DNA of 64,000 bases from Andalucia godoyi (GCA_009859145.1 VRVR01000032.1:202795-266794), one strand, 5' to 3'; shown: positions 48,601-57,783, counted from the first letter of the stretch. Notes: generated by a model from the sequence alone, not told the origin. Numbers and translations: made by a program.

Positions 48601-48780
48601 GCTTCCAGACGTGAACGGCCGCAGTCCTCCGCGGCTCCTCGATCTGGAGGCCCCCACTTTGCAAAGTCCTCTGCTTCAAGCAATCCGTTGGGCAAGCCGG
48701 TCCAGCGTCCTCCCAGTGCCCAGTATCGACAAATAAGTCATCAATACAGAGAATGGCCACACAGTCCCAACCAGTCTTAA
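45604..48780 (+). CDS. Large unknown protein, conserved-looking N-terminal domain
   Basis: The product has 1058 residues with no recognised family. Residues 1-270 look like one globular domain (PFFLALAKPLINASTGLVED, YVPYTVLYEHHFPISVYARE, LPRGDHNTMIQLVWTPHMNL, HVIFVPKDEMTRTRNRHIPM, TIKRVVTQWKLSSKNKLHFL). A CAEC pair near residue 340 follows, then a Ser/Pro/Ala-rich region. Residues 500-680 form a second folded part (VHFASVQEKIDCLALVQDAL, RHWKGTKENPDVFVVEELDF, IHRFGMRHNLEEWSVRM). The Ser/Arg-rich tail repeats S-x-P and T-R-P motifs as in kinase-regulated linkers. A CxxC near residue 880 is possible. It could belong to the flagellum or cytoskeleton, but nothing proves it. Confidence 0.75.
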   Translation: MSATPILDRLDTVNVPFFLALAKPLINASTGLVEDSPSALYVPYTVLYEHHFPISVYARENANSEAVSLSGKDIDQRAIFTAMTADADDRCPIVAVFLSSSSEDEASKPSLHVEYFSASSLKDFMFNRKTKGSGSGLLQRFILPRGDHNTMIQLVWTPHMNLVEQRKNHHVIFVPKDEMTRTRNRHIPMAERAATFDGPTYLSEPVICADSVKAQAASLMSFIVDHVERVCGVTIKRVVTQWKLSSKNKLHFLWCSSFHATRGSKPTVHSSQEYKGVSLQLVPPDELAATAGSSSAISPKPVRKATQPTAKHGAHVGHAAPSNSEWFCAECSGTVRSSDVFFLNLELALQAYNMSARKIWNKKRKQRSRDGYVSMSDFDEDDDDFCAQPAQPATLSRSSSRPQISLDTTAAVNSRENSMHSPRGGYIPLSPTADGTQNSSGRAASPNAGNGHPPAAAAAPPPSSSSSHQSSASIDSPGALTPASANTPSNASSSVPPPIRVHFASVQEKIDCLALVQDALYEVYSSFSTAASSEGSWADYPPAKVSARHWKGTKENPDVFVVEELDFDGKAVCFSFPDGLREVSDKIHRFGMRHNLEEWSVRMSDAPKRVVFVASSRDVSMFTTITAENAESNVSKKILVARCSKIPVRRLQMILEELREYIRQWVEDYSVCPNEPPVTAVSPKSRTRRSGSTAHRRTGSRVNPDPDQEITRRARERRKQELLSHRSHTSTAENGNIDSARSNRMQVNTERSVPPEDPGSPVNYFSSAAPTDVSVSVTVDDTGIPKKILHFAPLLEKKMPEAFLRLDENRLKLTDVRVLLDDLVKCGPLVHTSIQEIVSREVAKGSMPVADVSAASDRSEVSAAQVAHDADVEEARRKLRIPMCANCYVAATEPFHDVSNTSAIIAKLLPSIQRSTSPSGTRRPYSGSTRSGERTLFLSSSLSRPSTAMSSHPSTTYSTKPNSRATSPGSKSSPGTRPATAQSIRHTSPKGSNDGGSHLASRRERPQSSAAPRSGGPHFAKSSASSNPLGKPVQRPPSAQYRQISHQYREWPHSPNQS

Positions 48781-48923
48781 GCGCGATATCATGCATCGAG
48801 TGCTCCGCTGTGGTGGTGGTTTCTTTTTCCCCCCCCTCTTCTTTTTTCGTGTGTTTGTTTGTGTATGTGTGCGTATGGGTGGGCGAGTGTTTTCCTTCTT
48901 GCAGCTCGATTTTTCTTGCAGAG

Positions 48924-50036
48924 CTAATTGTTTACTGACATGCACTGGTCTGCAAAGGGATTTCCGCCCTTCTTCTTCAGTTCCGCGATGCGAGCCGTCT
49001 CGGCAACCACCCGTGGGTTCATTACGTAGAAATAAACGGGGGGGAAAAGAGAAGCAAGTACCATTCCAGCATAGCCAGTAGGCAACTGTGGTGAGTTTTT
49101 CCAAGATCTGAGGGATTGATAACGGCGACCCGCAAACGCATGGTGATCAGAATGCCGCTGCAGTTTCAGAAGGAACATGTTGGTGACCCGCTCGCCAGCG
49201 TTCCATGAGTGAAATGGCGTGACCTGCTCCGACGGATCCCGACTCAGGCCGTAATGCTCAATGTAGTTCACCAGCTCCAGCAGGGTGAATGCAACGACGC
49301 CCTGCCACACATAAAATTCCATGGATGCCGGAAACACAGAAGTCACGAGAAGCATGAGAAGCACAGTCGCACCCCATAATCCAAGTGTAAGACCGGGCTT
49401 GAGCCTCACTGCGGATGCCAGAGAGCCCGTCACAGTACGCGGCCAGAAAGCATAGAATGACTCACCAAACCGAGCAGATGCAGCGTCCTCCAATGTGGCC
49501 ACTCGTTTGTGATGACCCCACAGATGCTCCACGTAAAAGTGCGGGTACAAAGTGATCATCAGCAGAAGTTGGCCAAGGGCGCGTTCGTACCAATTGGATT
49601 TGTGGATGAGCTCGTGCGCACAGTTGATTCCGAGACCACCCACGATTCCAACTCCGAGGATGAGCCCGACATAAGCGTACTTGCTCATCGCCTCCCCACT
49701 CGCGTCTGCGCTGGCGTTGGCTTGACTTACCAATTGACAGGCCCAGAGCAAGAGTGCAAAGTGACAGGGAACCCACATAAACGTCACGACCCGAAACGAC
49801 GCTTTCTTTTCCAACACCCGCGTTTCTTCCAATGACGGGTTAAAGTCATCCGTCCCCACGACCACGTCGAGAATCGGAATCAGTCCAAACACGAAAAACA
49901 GTGTAAAATACGAAATGCTCCAATGGTAGTCCAGCACGACCATAGGAAACAGAATAAAGCTTGCATAGTACGGCCAAGCAGTTGGAAGCGGCCGCTTGAA
50001 ACCAGGGCTATCTCCTTGATTCTCGGAAGCGCCCAT
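48924..50036 (-). CDS. AlkB-type alkane/fatty-acyl monooxygenase
   Basis: The product has 370 residues from the ATG at 50036; the longer frame starts at a TTG. It is an integral-membrane di-iron enzyme with about six helices and all histidine boxes of AlkB: NCAHELIHKS (about 140), EHLWGHHKR (about 170), the AlkB signature NYIEHYGL (about 258) and LQRHSDHHAF (about 295). Length and order match bacterial AlkB (about 400 residues), which hydroxylates terminal carbons with rubredoxin as electron donor. No rubredoxin or reductase gene is adjacent. NYIEHYGL separates it from ordinary desaturases. The gene is convergent with the 1058-residue orphan. Confidence 0.9.
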   Translation of the reverse strand: MGASENQGDSPGFKRPLPTAWPYYASFILFPMVVLDYHWSISYFTLFFVFGLIPILDVVVGTDDFNPSLEETRVLEKKASFRVVTFMWVPCHFALLLWACQLVSQANASADASGEAMSKYAYVGLILGVGIVGGLGINCAHELIHKSNWYERALGQLLLMITLYPHFYVEHLWGHHKRVATLEDAASARFGESFYAFWPRTVTGSLASAVRLKPGLTLGLWGATVLLMLLVTSVFPASMEFYVWQGVVAFTLLELVNYIEHYGLSRDPSEQVTPFHSWNAGERVTNMFLLKLQRHSDHHAFAGRRYQSLRSWKNSPQLPTGYAGMVLASLFPPVYFYVMNPRVVAETARIAELKKKGGNPFADQCMSVNN

Positions 50037-50585
50037 CCTTTTTGTTATCCAGACTGTCGTCCGTTTTTTTTTTCTTCTTATGGCGCAGCCTTGGCAATCG
50101 GTTTCTGAGATAAAGCCCCGTTCTCCAAGTGTTCTTATATAAAATAAAGGATTTGCGTCGAAGCTGAACCAAGAGGCGTTTGACAGCTGTCGAACTTTCC
50201 TCCCGAAATGGCGAAATCCCGATGGGCAAAAATCCCGATGGCGAAAGATCCCAGAAGAGGCGGGCAGTGGGCCCCAAGTTGCTGTCTTTTGTTTCGCCAA
50301 GAGAGTCCATCATCATGAACCGAGCGAAAGCGTAACGTTGCGGTCAGAGGCGTTTTATTTCTCCTTTCTTCCTCTCTCAACAGAATTCAGACCTGTGTAT
50401 TTAATTTTATTTATTTATTTTTGTATGGAATAGCACTACGCAATTGGATGCTTGATGTTTGTGTAGCGCCGCAGCAGCGAATCGGATCGGATCGTTAAAG
50501 GTAATCGCCCCCTCCAAACCCCCCCCCCCCCCCCCAAACAGGAAAAAATAAGAAGAAAGGGAAAAAAAGAAAGGGAAAATCAAAA
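50037..50585. promoter_or_regulatory. Divergent promoter region with C17 tract
   Basis: This gap lies between AlkB and XPR1. It includes (C)17 at 50519-50535 and a purine-rich leader (50537-50585) before the XPR1 ATG. The repeat CCCGATGGGC/CCCGATGGCG around 50217-50245 recurs three times. No gene is seen. Confidence 0.5.
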
Positions 50586-53309
50586 ATGAAATTTGCTCGT
50601 CTGCTTGCGGACTCGATGGTTCCGGAATGGCGGACGCAGTACATGGACTATAAACAACTGAAAAAGGCGATCAAGCGTTGCTTGGTACAGCAGGATGAGG
50701 CGTATCGTGCACAGTGGACGTCGCAGTCGGATAGGTTTCTTCTCCAAGATGATGTGTTGCACAAGTTGAATCCAGCAACTGCGCTTGTCATTAAGAATGC
50801 AATGAGACAATCCGGCTCGCTTTCGTCGATTCCAGAAGCGGCCAAGCGAGACGCTCTTCACCAGCTGCTCGCATTTGGGGACGGTCTGGAGGTCGATCGA
50901 AAAATAGACGATGACTTTCAAAGTCTTTTGGAGGTCCAGTATGCCAAAGTGCAAGCATTCTACGCGTCGCAATTATCCGTATGCGAAAAGCGAATCCGAG
51001 TCATCGAGAAATCCATGATTGCGCTGGCGAGTGCCGCGCAGAAGCCGTCAACCAGGAAGGTTTCTCAGTTGCGGATTGCGTGTCTCGAGTACTATCGCGG
51101 CTTGCAGATGTTGAGAAATTTCGGAGTCGTCAATTTCACGGGGTTTATCAAGATTCTCAAGAAGTTCGACAAGTACTTGCACCACCATCTGTCTCCAATT
51201 TGGAAAGGTCGACTGGAAAATGCACCGTTCAGGCAACTCAAAGAAGTCGATTCCATGATTGAGGAGCTGAAAGAACTGTATGCGATTCACTTTGAAAACG
51301 GCAACAAGAAGCGCGCTGCAGATGCACTCCGTGTCTCTCACAACCTCTTGAGTCCAATTTTCCGCGGCGAAAATCCTGGAGTGTCCTTGTTCATGTTTGG
51401 AGTGTACGTTGGTGTCTCGATCATCCTGCTTTCCATACTTTTTGAAGATCTCATCGTGAAGTACCCTTGGGAAAGTCCGCCCTCCCACGCAGTGTGGACA
51501 TTCAACATCTATCGTGGACTGGGAATGCTGTTGGGTCTTGGAATTGCCGGAGCATGGGGAACGTACGTGTGGACAGAGTATCAGATCAACTATGTGTTCA
51601 TTTTTGATCTGGATGCCCGAGACCATCTGAACACATCACAGTATTTTGAGATTTTCTTTTTTCTTACCGCATTATTTTTAGTGTCCATTGTGGTATTTGT
51701 CAAGACAATTATATGGGAGCATTCAAATGACGCACTCGCCTTGGTTCCTTCCTGGGTGCAGCCCGCGATTCTAGCAGGGGTGCTGTTTCTGTTTTTGTTT
51801 ACTCCAGCGAAAGGACGGTTTATTTGGTGGAGCTCGCGGAGGTGGATGCTGTCCACAGTTGGGCGAATAGTTTGCGCACCGTTTATTGCAGTCGCGTTTC
51901 GTGACTTTTTCATTGCAGATCAGCTGACGTCCATTACATACTTCCTGACGGATGCGCAGTACGCCTTGTGCGTCCTGCAGGGGTCTCCCGACGCTGATGG
52001 AAACGGGCTCTGTTCCGGTTCGCAGAATTACATTCCTATTTACATCGTCTCTGCTCTCCCATCGTGGTGGCGATTGATGCAATGTCTCCGACGCTACCGG
52101 GATTCCAAGGTAATGCATCCTCATTTGACTAACGCCATCAAGTACTGCTCGACAATTATAACGATCTTCTTTGCGGCGTTGGACAGCTATCTTAGTCCCG
52201 CGGATGCGCGGGTGTTTACACCTGTTCGCATCTGTTGGATCATTTCCAACTTGTTTTCTACGTCCATCAAGCTCTATTGGGACTATTGGTGGGATTGGTC
52301 TCTTTTCCCTTGGAAATCCTTGGAAAATCGCAAATTTGCAAAAATTCGCGGCTTCTACGTGTTCATGATTGTAGAAAATTTTATTTTACGCTTTCTCTGG
52401 CTTGCGACGTTTACAATGCGGTTAGGCGCTGTGTACGTTGCTAACTGGGTTGTTGTTCTTGGATTCTGCGAGGTCATTCGACGCGGATTGTGGAATATTG
52501 TGCGAGTTGAAAATGAGCATGTGAACAATGCTGAGCAGTTTCGAGCGGTCAAGGACATCCCGGTTCCATTCATTCAAGATATTGATGGAAATTCGAATGT
52601 TCTGGCAGCGGTCGACAATCTGGACAATGTCGATGCATCCTCTGACCAAACAGATGTCGAACGTCAGAGTTCCCCTCCACGAGGGTTCGTGTCGGCCGTT
52701 CTTGCAGTGCCGGAGGTAGCTGCGGGGGGCCCCACGGCGCTCAAGTCAAACTCCGGGCCGCAGCGCACCTCGTTGAATTCCACGGAAACTCCGCGGAGTT
52801 CCTCCATGCGATTTCGATTTTCAAACAATGGAAGCCGTTTACCAAGCCCCAATCTTTCTATCCATGTTGATGGTGACATGTATAGGAGTGCAAACTCGGA
52901 ATGGAACTCCGCGTTTGTGCAGGTTACCAACGGCGACGTTGCAGAGTCGAGGGATGCATCGACATGCGTGCCTGTGGACTCCGCCGTCCTGTCGACAGAG
53001 ACGGCCAGCAAAGATCTGAGCTTGGTGCAGCATGCCCCAGACACCCAACGCATTGCTCACTCGGCGTCTGCCCCAGCCAGTGGAGCGTTCCATGTTCATG
53101 AGCAGCCCGTCAAGATTTCTGCGGAAAGGCCCCATATCTCTCCTATTCCGTCGTACGCGGCGACAACAGCAAGCCGTCATTCGCACTCTCCGAAGTCCTG
53201 CAGAATGGCTTCCACCTCTTCAGAGCATCCGGCAGACGCCACAGCTTTCCGGTCTGCTCCGGAAATATCATCCCCGCCCATTTCACCAAGTGCAGTGAAC
53301 ATGCAGTGA
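50586..53309 (+). CDS. XPR1: SPX-EXS phosphate exporter (XPR1/SYG1/PHO1 family)
   Basis: The product has 907 residues. The SPX domain (1-185) starts MKFARLLADSMVPEWRTQYM, with YKQLKKAIKR and the basic helix KILKKFDK (about 200) that binds inositol pyrophosphates. Several membrane helices follow from about 265. The EXS domain (about 400-650) includes LPSWWRLMQCLRRYRDS, SNLFSTSIKLYWDYWWDWSL and the terminal LGFCEVIRRGLWNIVRVENE. This family exports phosphate under inositol-polyphosphate control. The tail (660-907) is Ser/Pro-rich and not conserved. The start is the first ATG after a purine-rich leader and opens directly into SPX. Confidence 0.95.
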   Translation: MKFARLLADSMVPEWRTQYMDYKQLKKAIKRCLVQQDEAYRAQWTSQSDRFLLQDDVLHKLNPATALVIKNAMRQSGSLSSIPEAAKRDALHQLLAFGDGLEVDRKIDDDFQSLLEVQYAKVQAFYASQLSVCEKRIRVIEKSMIALASAAQKPSTRKVSQLRIACLEYYRGLQMLRNFGVVNFTGFIKILKKFDKYLHHHLSPIWKGRLENAPFRQLKEVDSMIEELKELYAIHFENGNKKRAADALRVSHNLLSPIFRGENPGVSLFMFGVYVGVSIILLSILFEDLIVKYPWESPPSHAVWTFNIYRGLGMLLGLGIAGAWGTYVWTEYQINYVFIFDLDARDHLNTSQYFEIFFFLTALFLVSIVVFVKTIIWEHSNDALALVPSWVQPAILAGVLFLFLFTPAKGRFIWWSSRRWMLSTVGRIVCAPFIAVAFRDFFIADQLTSITYFLTDAQYALCVLQGSPDADGNGLCSGSQNYIPIYIVSALPSWWRLMQCLRRYRDSKVMHPHLTNAIKYCSTIITIFFAALDSYLSPADARVFTPVRICWIISNLFSTSIKLYWDYWWDWSLFPWKSLENRKFAKIRGFYVFMIVENFILRFLWLATFTMRLGAVYVANWVVVLGFCEVIRRGLWNIVRVENEHVNNAEQFRAVKDIPVPFIQDIDGNSNVLAAVDNLDNVDASSDQTDVERQSSPPRGFVSAVLAVPEVAAGGPTALKSNSGPQRTSLNSTETPRSSSMRFRFSNNGSRLPSPNLSIHVDGDMYRSANSEWNSAFVQVTNGDVAESRDASTCVPVDSAVLSTETASKDLSLVQHAPDTQRIAHSASAPASGAFHVHEQPVKISAERPHISPIPSYAATTASRHSHSPKSCRMASTSSEHPADATAFRSAPEISSPPISPSAVNMQ

Positions 53310-53675
53310 GAACGGAGAGCAAAAGAACTGTACTGTAATTTAAACTCGAAAAAACAATTATGTTTAATAATAATCAAAATCTACCCCTCCAATGTTAAAA
53401 AAAGAAAAAAAAGACTCCATAAAAACCCCTAGCTGCAGCTGCCGTAGTCGGCCGCCGGGAGTTTGTTTTTTCTCGCATTTCACGTCGTCTTTCTTCATCC
53501 TTCCCTTTTGCACGTAATATTTAAATTTAGTATCTTCTTTTTGCGGTGTATCTTCTTTTTGCAGTCTTCCTCCTTGTGTTTTGGTTGTGTATTGAGTGAG
53601 AAGAAGAAGTTGATAGAGTCTGCACATTTTGGAGAAAAAAAAACAAAACAACAACAACAAAAAACAAGGAGGCAA

Positions 53676-54464
53676 ATGTCTACATCTCGACTGCTTCCTG
53701 CTTCGCTGCCGCTGATCTCTCTTACAGGCGCGGCTTCTGCAGGCGCAGTTTCGCTGCCGTCGTCGCTGTTTGCTCTTCCGCGCTCTGACATATTGCATCG
53801 AATGGTTCTTTATCAGCTTCTTCGCCGTCGCCAAGGGACAGCATCGACGCTTACACGCTCTGAAGTGGCGGGTACCACTCGAAAGATTAAGCCACAGAAG
53901 CACAGCGGTGGTGCGCGTCACGGCGACAATCGGTCGAACATTTTTGTGGGAGGTGGTCTTGCAAAGGGTCCGAAGCCTGTTGACTATGCTGGGTCGACTT
54001 CGCTTCCGAAAAAGATCCGTAAACTGGCGCTAAAGATGGCTCTTGGTGCGTGCGTTCTGCAGGATAAACTGCGGTTTGTGGATATTGAAGCGCTGGGCTC
54101 GTCGTTGACTGGGAAGACCTCCGAGGTGAAGTCCCTCCTGGCCTCTTCAGGATTGCAAGAGGTAAAGAAAGTGAAGTTGCGTGCGTTGGAGGACAAGACA
54201 GGCGAGGAGGAGTATCGCAAGCTGGAAGAAAGCGAAGCGGAAAGCAAGCGAGCGCTTGTTGGCGGCTATTCTCGCGTCCTGATGATTTCTGGCGAGGAAA
54301 ACGCTCCGGAACTGCTGGTGCGCGGGGCAGCAAACCTGCCCTCGGTGTCGGTAGTGGGGGTCAGAGCACTCAATGTGTTTGATCTGCTCAAGAGCGACAC
54401 GGTGGTCATGAGTCCAAAGGTTCTTGACTATTGGTCTGCTATCATGGAAAAAACACGAGTGTGA
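53676..54464 (+). CDS. MRPL4: Mitochondrial ribosomal protein uL4m
   Basis: The product has 262 residues from the ATG at 53676 (the frame opens from a TTG upstream). MSTSRLLPASLPLISLTGAA and the Ser/Ala-rich start are a likely presequence. The uL4 core follows: RSDILHRMVLYQLLRRRQGT, TRSEVAGTTRKIKPQKHSGG ARHGDNRS, FVGGGLAKGPKPVDY and SLPKKIRKLALKMAL, the loop that lines the exit tunnel. The C-terminal half has the Rossmann-like beta-alpha pattern with NAPELLVRGAANLPSVSVVG and RALNVFDLL. The lack of an eukaryotic cytosolic extension and the bacterial-type loop place it in the mitoribosome. Confidence 0.93.
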   Translation: MSTSRLLPASLPLISLTGAASAGAVSLPSSLFALPRSDILHRMVLYQLLRRRQGTASTLTRSEVAGTTRKIKPQKHSGGARHGDNRSNIFVGGGLAKGPKPVDYAGSTSLPKKIRKLALKMALGACVLQDKLRFVDIEALGSSLTGKTSEVKSLLASSGLQEVKKVKLRALEDKTGEEEYRKLEESEAESKRALVGGYSRVLMISGEENAPELLVRGAANLPSVSVVGVRALNVFDLLKSDTVVMSPKVLDYWSAIMEKTRV

Positions 54465-54849
54465 GATTTCTCCAGTCCCAAGGGAAAACACGAAGCGCAT
54501 GTCTGGATCATTTGGACACTGCCCGATCTGTGTTTAACATGATAGCTAAAGTAAAATGAAAAAACAACCAATAGTAAAAAGAAAAGGAAAAAGACGCCAA
54601 AAAGACCGGAGCTCGTTCAAACACCTTTCCTGCCTGATGTAATTAAATATTATTAAACAGCATCGTGCTGAGACCGACACGATAGGGGCCGGATGACAAA
54701 CTGACACATTGCAGTTTCTACGAGTATTTATTATTTTATTTATCGAAAGGTTTTTTTTGTTTTGCGGCAGTTCCAAGTGACACCGGCAGTTTGTGTGGGA
54801 GGCTTCCAGAATCTGGACTCTCCGCGGTTTCGCTGTTCTCGCAAACAAC
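54465..54849. other. Intergenic 385 bp, no supported gene
   Basis: This gap lies between uL4m and the SWIM-RING gene. It contains AT-rich (54716-54745) sequence and no gene-like frame. The frame of the next gene is open to a GTG at 54793 without a supporting ATG. Confidence 0.4.
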
Positions 54850-55968
54850 ATGAAGATACCTGGTGTTATACAGTCTCGACTGCAGATTCTGCGAGATGTG
54901 CATTTTCTTATCATCCAGTCATATGGGCCAACTTCCCACATTCTGTCTTCACGGGACGGCACGGAGAAATTCCGCGTTTCGCTCGGGAGTCCAAGTGCAT
55001 GCTCCTGCGGACTGCCAAAGATAGACAATCTTCCTTGCATCCACATGCTGTTTATACTGATTCGGTTGTTCCGTGTTTCGGAATCTTCGCCCGTACTTGC
55101 TTCGTGTTCGTTTACGGAACGACAGATCGAGGATGTGCTGTCCTACAGGTACTGTGAAGATGAACATTCTGGGAGGACCGAGACGGTTCGTAGTTTTCTG
55201 AAGAAATCTCGGTCTTCTGGGATGTCGGACGGGTCGAAGCGCGTGCGTATGAGAAACCCGAAACAAGTGGAAACGTGCGTTGTGTGCTTGGATAGCATTG
55301 TGGATTGCCCGTATTCCATGCTGACGTTCTGTCGCTCGCAATGCGGGACTCCTGTTCATATTGCGTGCATGCGAGTGTGGTGTGATCACCGAAGGAGTTT
55401 GCGAGAAAATATCACTTGTCCAATGTGCCGAGCTCCCTGGGCGTCGCTGGATCCGCCGAAAATCCGCAAGCAGGAAACGGAGAAGAGCGAAGATCCCGTG
55501 CGACCGGATGACACTGCACAGCATTTCCCTGATTTGTTGGTGACCACGGGGAGCATTACCAAACGATCTGTGTCAGCCGGGTCTGGATCCCGTCGGCCGA
55601 TGAAAGGCAGCTCCTTGGCGAAGCGACAAGAGTCTGCCCATGCAGGTCCCGACAACATGCATCCCGATTTGGCGGTCGACACACGGAGTTGCTTCGACCA
55701 GAAAGTGGATAGAACTGACAGTGCGAGCAGCATCCTCTCGCGATTCACTGTGAGAATGCCTCCCAGGCCTCACGCCTCGAACCAACTTCGTGGAGAGCAG
55801 TCGCTTTCCGAAAAAACGCCACCAGTGCTCGACGATTGTGTGCACACATTCGCTTTGCAGAAGAACAGCGAAGTGTCATCCGCCCGTCGAGGCTCTCTTT
55901 CATCAAAAACTGGAAGACTCGTTTTGGGTCGGGCTTTCGCCTCTGGGGCAGCCTCGTCCATGGACTAG
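54850..55968 (+). CDS. SWIM plus RING-finger E3 ubiquitin ligase, ZSWIM2-like
   Basis: The product has 372 residues from the ATG at 54850. The SWIM zinc finger is SACSCGLPKIDNLPCIHMLF (C-x-C-x-n-C-x-H, about 55-75). The RING is ETCVVCLDSIVDCPYSMLTF, then FCRSQCGTPVHIACMRVWCD and ITCPMCRAPW (about 142-200), a RING-H2-type spacing with a long first loop. This order (SWIM then RING) matches ZSWIM2/MEX, an E3 ligase of testis in mammals. The remaining 170 residues are Ser/Arg-rich and variable. Expected role: substrate ubiquitination with an E2. Confidence 0.85.
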   Translation: MKIPGVIQSRLQILRDVHFLIIQSYGPTSHILSSRDGTEKFRVSLGSPSACSCGLPKIDNLPCIHMLFILIRLFRVSESSPVLASCSFTERQIEDVLSYRYCEDEHSGRTETVRSFLKKSRSSGMSDGSKRVRMRNPKQVETCVVCLDSIVDCPYSMLTFCRSQCGTPVHIACMRVWCDHRRSLRENITCPMCRAPWASLDPPKIRKQETEKSEDPVRPDDTAQHFPDLLVTTGSITKRSVSAGSGSRRPMKGSSLAKRQESAHAGPDNMHPDLAVDTRSCFDQKVDRTDSASSILSRFTVRMPPRPHASNQLRGEQSLSEKTPPVLDDCVHTFALQKNSEVSSARRGSLSSKTGRLVLGRAFASGAASSMD

Positions 55969-56050
55969 TTCTGCTGATTCGCTGCATTTAGTATCCTTCC
56001 ATTCTTTTCCCCCTCATCATTTCTTCCCGATAGTTTCATTTCGTCACTGA

Positions 56051-56100
56051 AGTATTTTTTTATTTTTATTTTTATTATTTTTATTATTTTTATTTTTGTG
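56051..56100. repeat. (TTTTTA)n tract
   Basis: TTTTTATTTTTATT units repeat about seven times in the gap between the convergent SWIM-RING and TauE/SafE genes. Just beyond, at 56147-56182, GCGTTGCGATGCGTTGCGATGCG is a 10-base unit repeated about three times. Confidence 0.85.
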
Positions 56101-56280
56101 TTTCCCGCCATCGTTCCTGTCTGCCACCAAGACCTTTTTCCCCCGTTGCGTTGCGATGCGTTGCGATGCGATGCGTTGCAAAATGTTTTCGCTCACCACT
56201 TCTGCTCGGGTACCATAACGACATAGTTTATAAAACCGGGGGGAATGAACAGATTGCATAGTATAAATGATAAAAGCAAA

Positions 56281-57783
56281 TCACGTGCAGTAATCCAAGA
56301 AACCAAGTGACGCACCTGCACTCGCCCTCTTAACCGTCTCCATAATCCCAGTCACCGACATCATCACGCAAGACACTGCGAGGACAAAGCAGATGATGAA
56401 AATGATGATACTCGCTCTTTGATACTTTTTCACCAACTTTCCAACAAAAATTGTGCCGATCAAGGACGAGGAAAACCCGACTGCCCAGAGCCAGCCGCCA
56501 TAATCCATTTGCATTGCACCCGCAATGGCAAATTGCGTGCTCGTCGAGGACGCAGTCAGCAGCACCGTGAAAGCGCCGGTGGCGGAAACAACCATTGGAT
56601 TCATTCCAAGCTCCAGCAACAGCGGATTCACGAACATTGCGCCTCCAATCCCGAGCAACGACGTAGCCATCCCTCCAACTGCACATAACACAGGGTACCA
56701 AATGCACGCTTTGGAGTCCCACACAACATCGCCCGGTAAGAATTTGAATCCACATGCCGTCTTTCTGAGGTACTCGTTTCGCACCGTGATGGCAGAATAG
56801 GCGCTCATCGCAGTGACAACAGGAAACACAACAGCAAAGAGAACCCAGAACGCAGCGGAGCACTTTTCGACACCGATGACCGACGATCCATGTCCTCCTC
56901 GGAACATCGCCATTAAGATAACGAAAGACCATGCAGCAAGCAGGAACAACACTCGAGTCCACGGGAAGCGATTATGGGACTGGAGAATGAACTTTTGCAG
57001 CTCAGGGTTAACTTGCTGATTAACGGAGTTGTTGCTCACCGACAGATCCGAAAAGTCCGAGTCCGATTTTTCTTTGGCGAGAAGACTCTTTTTCTCCGTG
57101 TTGATTCCAGAAGATCGTCGAATTTTGGATTCTTGTTTCCAGACGACAACGCCTTTGGTCCATGTCTTCCAGGTTGCCCAGCTGAGGATCACAAACAAGA
57201 GACACACGATCAGCCAGCCCGGAAAGATTGCATTTAACAACACACCAACCATTCCACCCATCAGGATGGACGGCTCCATGACGAAAGCAACGTCGTAGTC
57301 GATGAGTGGCCGCAAATGATCAATTGGGTGTCGTTTTCTCAAGTTCACCAGAAACGACGCAAACGCTGTCCCAAAAGCAGTCGCTTTCGAGAGAGGAATG
57401 GCGGCGTGCGGTCCAAAGGAGAACGTTAGAATGAGGATTGGGACATAGATGCCACCACCACCAACTCCCGCTGCGGCAGACAGCAGGGATGCAACGAAGA
57501 GAACGAGAGTGCCAACACCATCACGCCAGCTGAACGCAGGGAATAGATTTTTGTGATGACACTCACCATCGCTCTGGCATATGTATTCTGGCTGCATGTC
57601 CGTGCACTGCGAATCTGTTTGGCACTTTGAGCAGTGGCCCGAAAGGCAAACATACATGAGCTCACATTGGACAGCTTCATGAACCGTGTCGCATTTGTGA
57701 CCTAGAGTCCCGGAGGCAGCAGAGCATCCACAGTACAAGACAAGGAACGCAAGAACAATCACTAGATGCAAACCGAGTCTCAT
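56281..57783 (-). CDS. TauE/SafE-type sulfite/sulfonate exporter with Cys-rich ectodomain
   Basis: The product has 500 residues from the ATG at 57783. A signal peptide (MRLGLHLVIVLAFLVLYCGC) and a small Cys-rich extracellular region (CDTVHEAVQCELMYVCLSGH, then CSKCQTDSQC) come first. The TauE/SafE fold follows in two halves: FVASLLSAAAGVGGGGIYVP (about 105) with LSKATAFGTAFASFLVNL, and the second half VGGMATSLLGIGGAMFVNPL (about 385) with VSATGAFTVLLTASSTSTQF. These repeats with GxGGG turns define the family; bacterial members export sulfite, sulfonates or similar anions, and eukaryotic members are uncharacterised in detail. About eight helices are seen. A hydrophilic central loop carries Ser/Asp clusters. 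Confidence 0.88.
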   Translation of the reverse strand: MRLGLHLVIVLAFLVLYCGCSAASGTLGHKCDTVHEAVQCELMYVCLSGHCSKCQTDSQCTDMQPEYICQSDGECHHKNLFPAFSWRDGVGTLVLFVASLLSAAAGVGGGGIYVPILILTFSFGPHAAIPLSKATAFGTAFASFLVNLRKRHPIDHLRPLIDYDVAFVMEPSILMGGMVGVLLNAIFPGWLIVCLLFVILSWATWKTWTKGVVVWKQESKIRRSSGINTEKKSLLAKEKSDSDFSDLSVSNNSVNQQVNPELQKFILQSHNRFPWTRVLFLLAAWSFVILMAMFRGGHGSSVIGVEKCSAAFWVLFAVVFPVVTAMSAYSAITVRNEYLRKTACGFKFLPGDVVWDSKACIWYPVLCAVGGMATSLLGIGGAMFVNPLLLELGMNPMVVSATGAFTVLLTASSTSTQFAIAGAMQMDYGGWLWAVGFSSSLIGTIFVGKLVKKYQRASIIIFIICFVLAVSCVMMSVTGIMETVKRASAGASLGFLDYCT

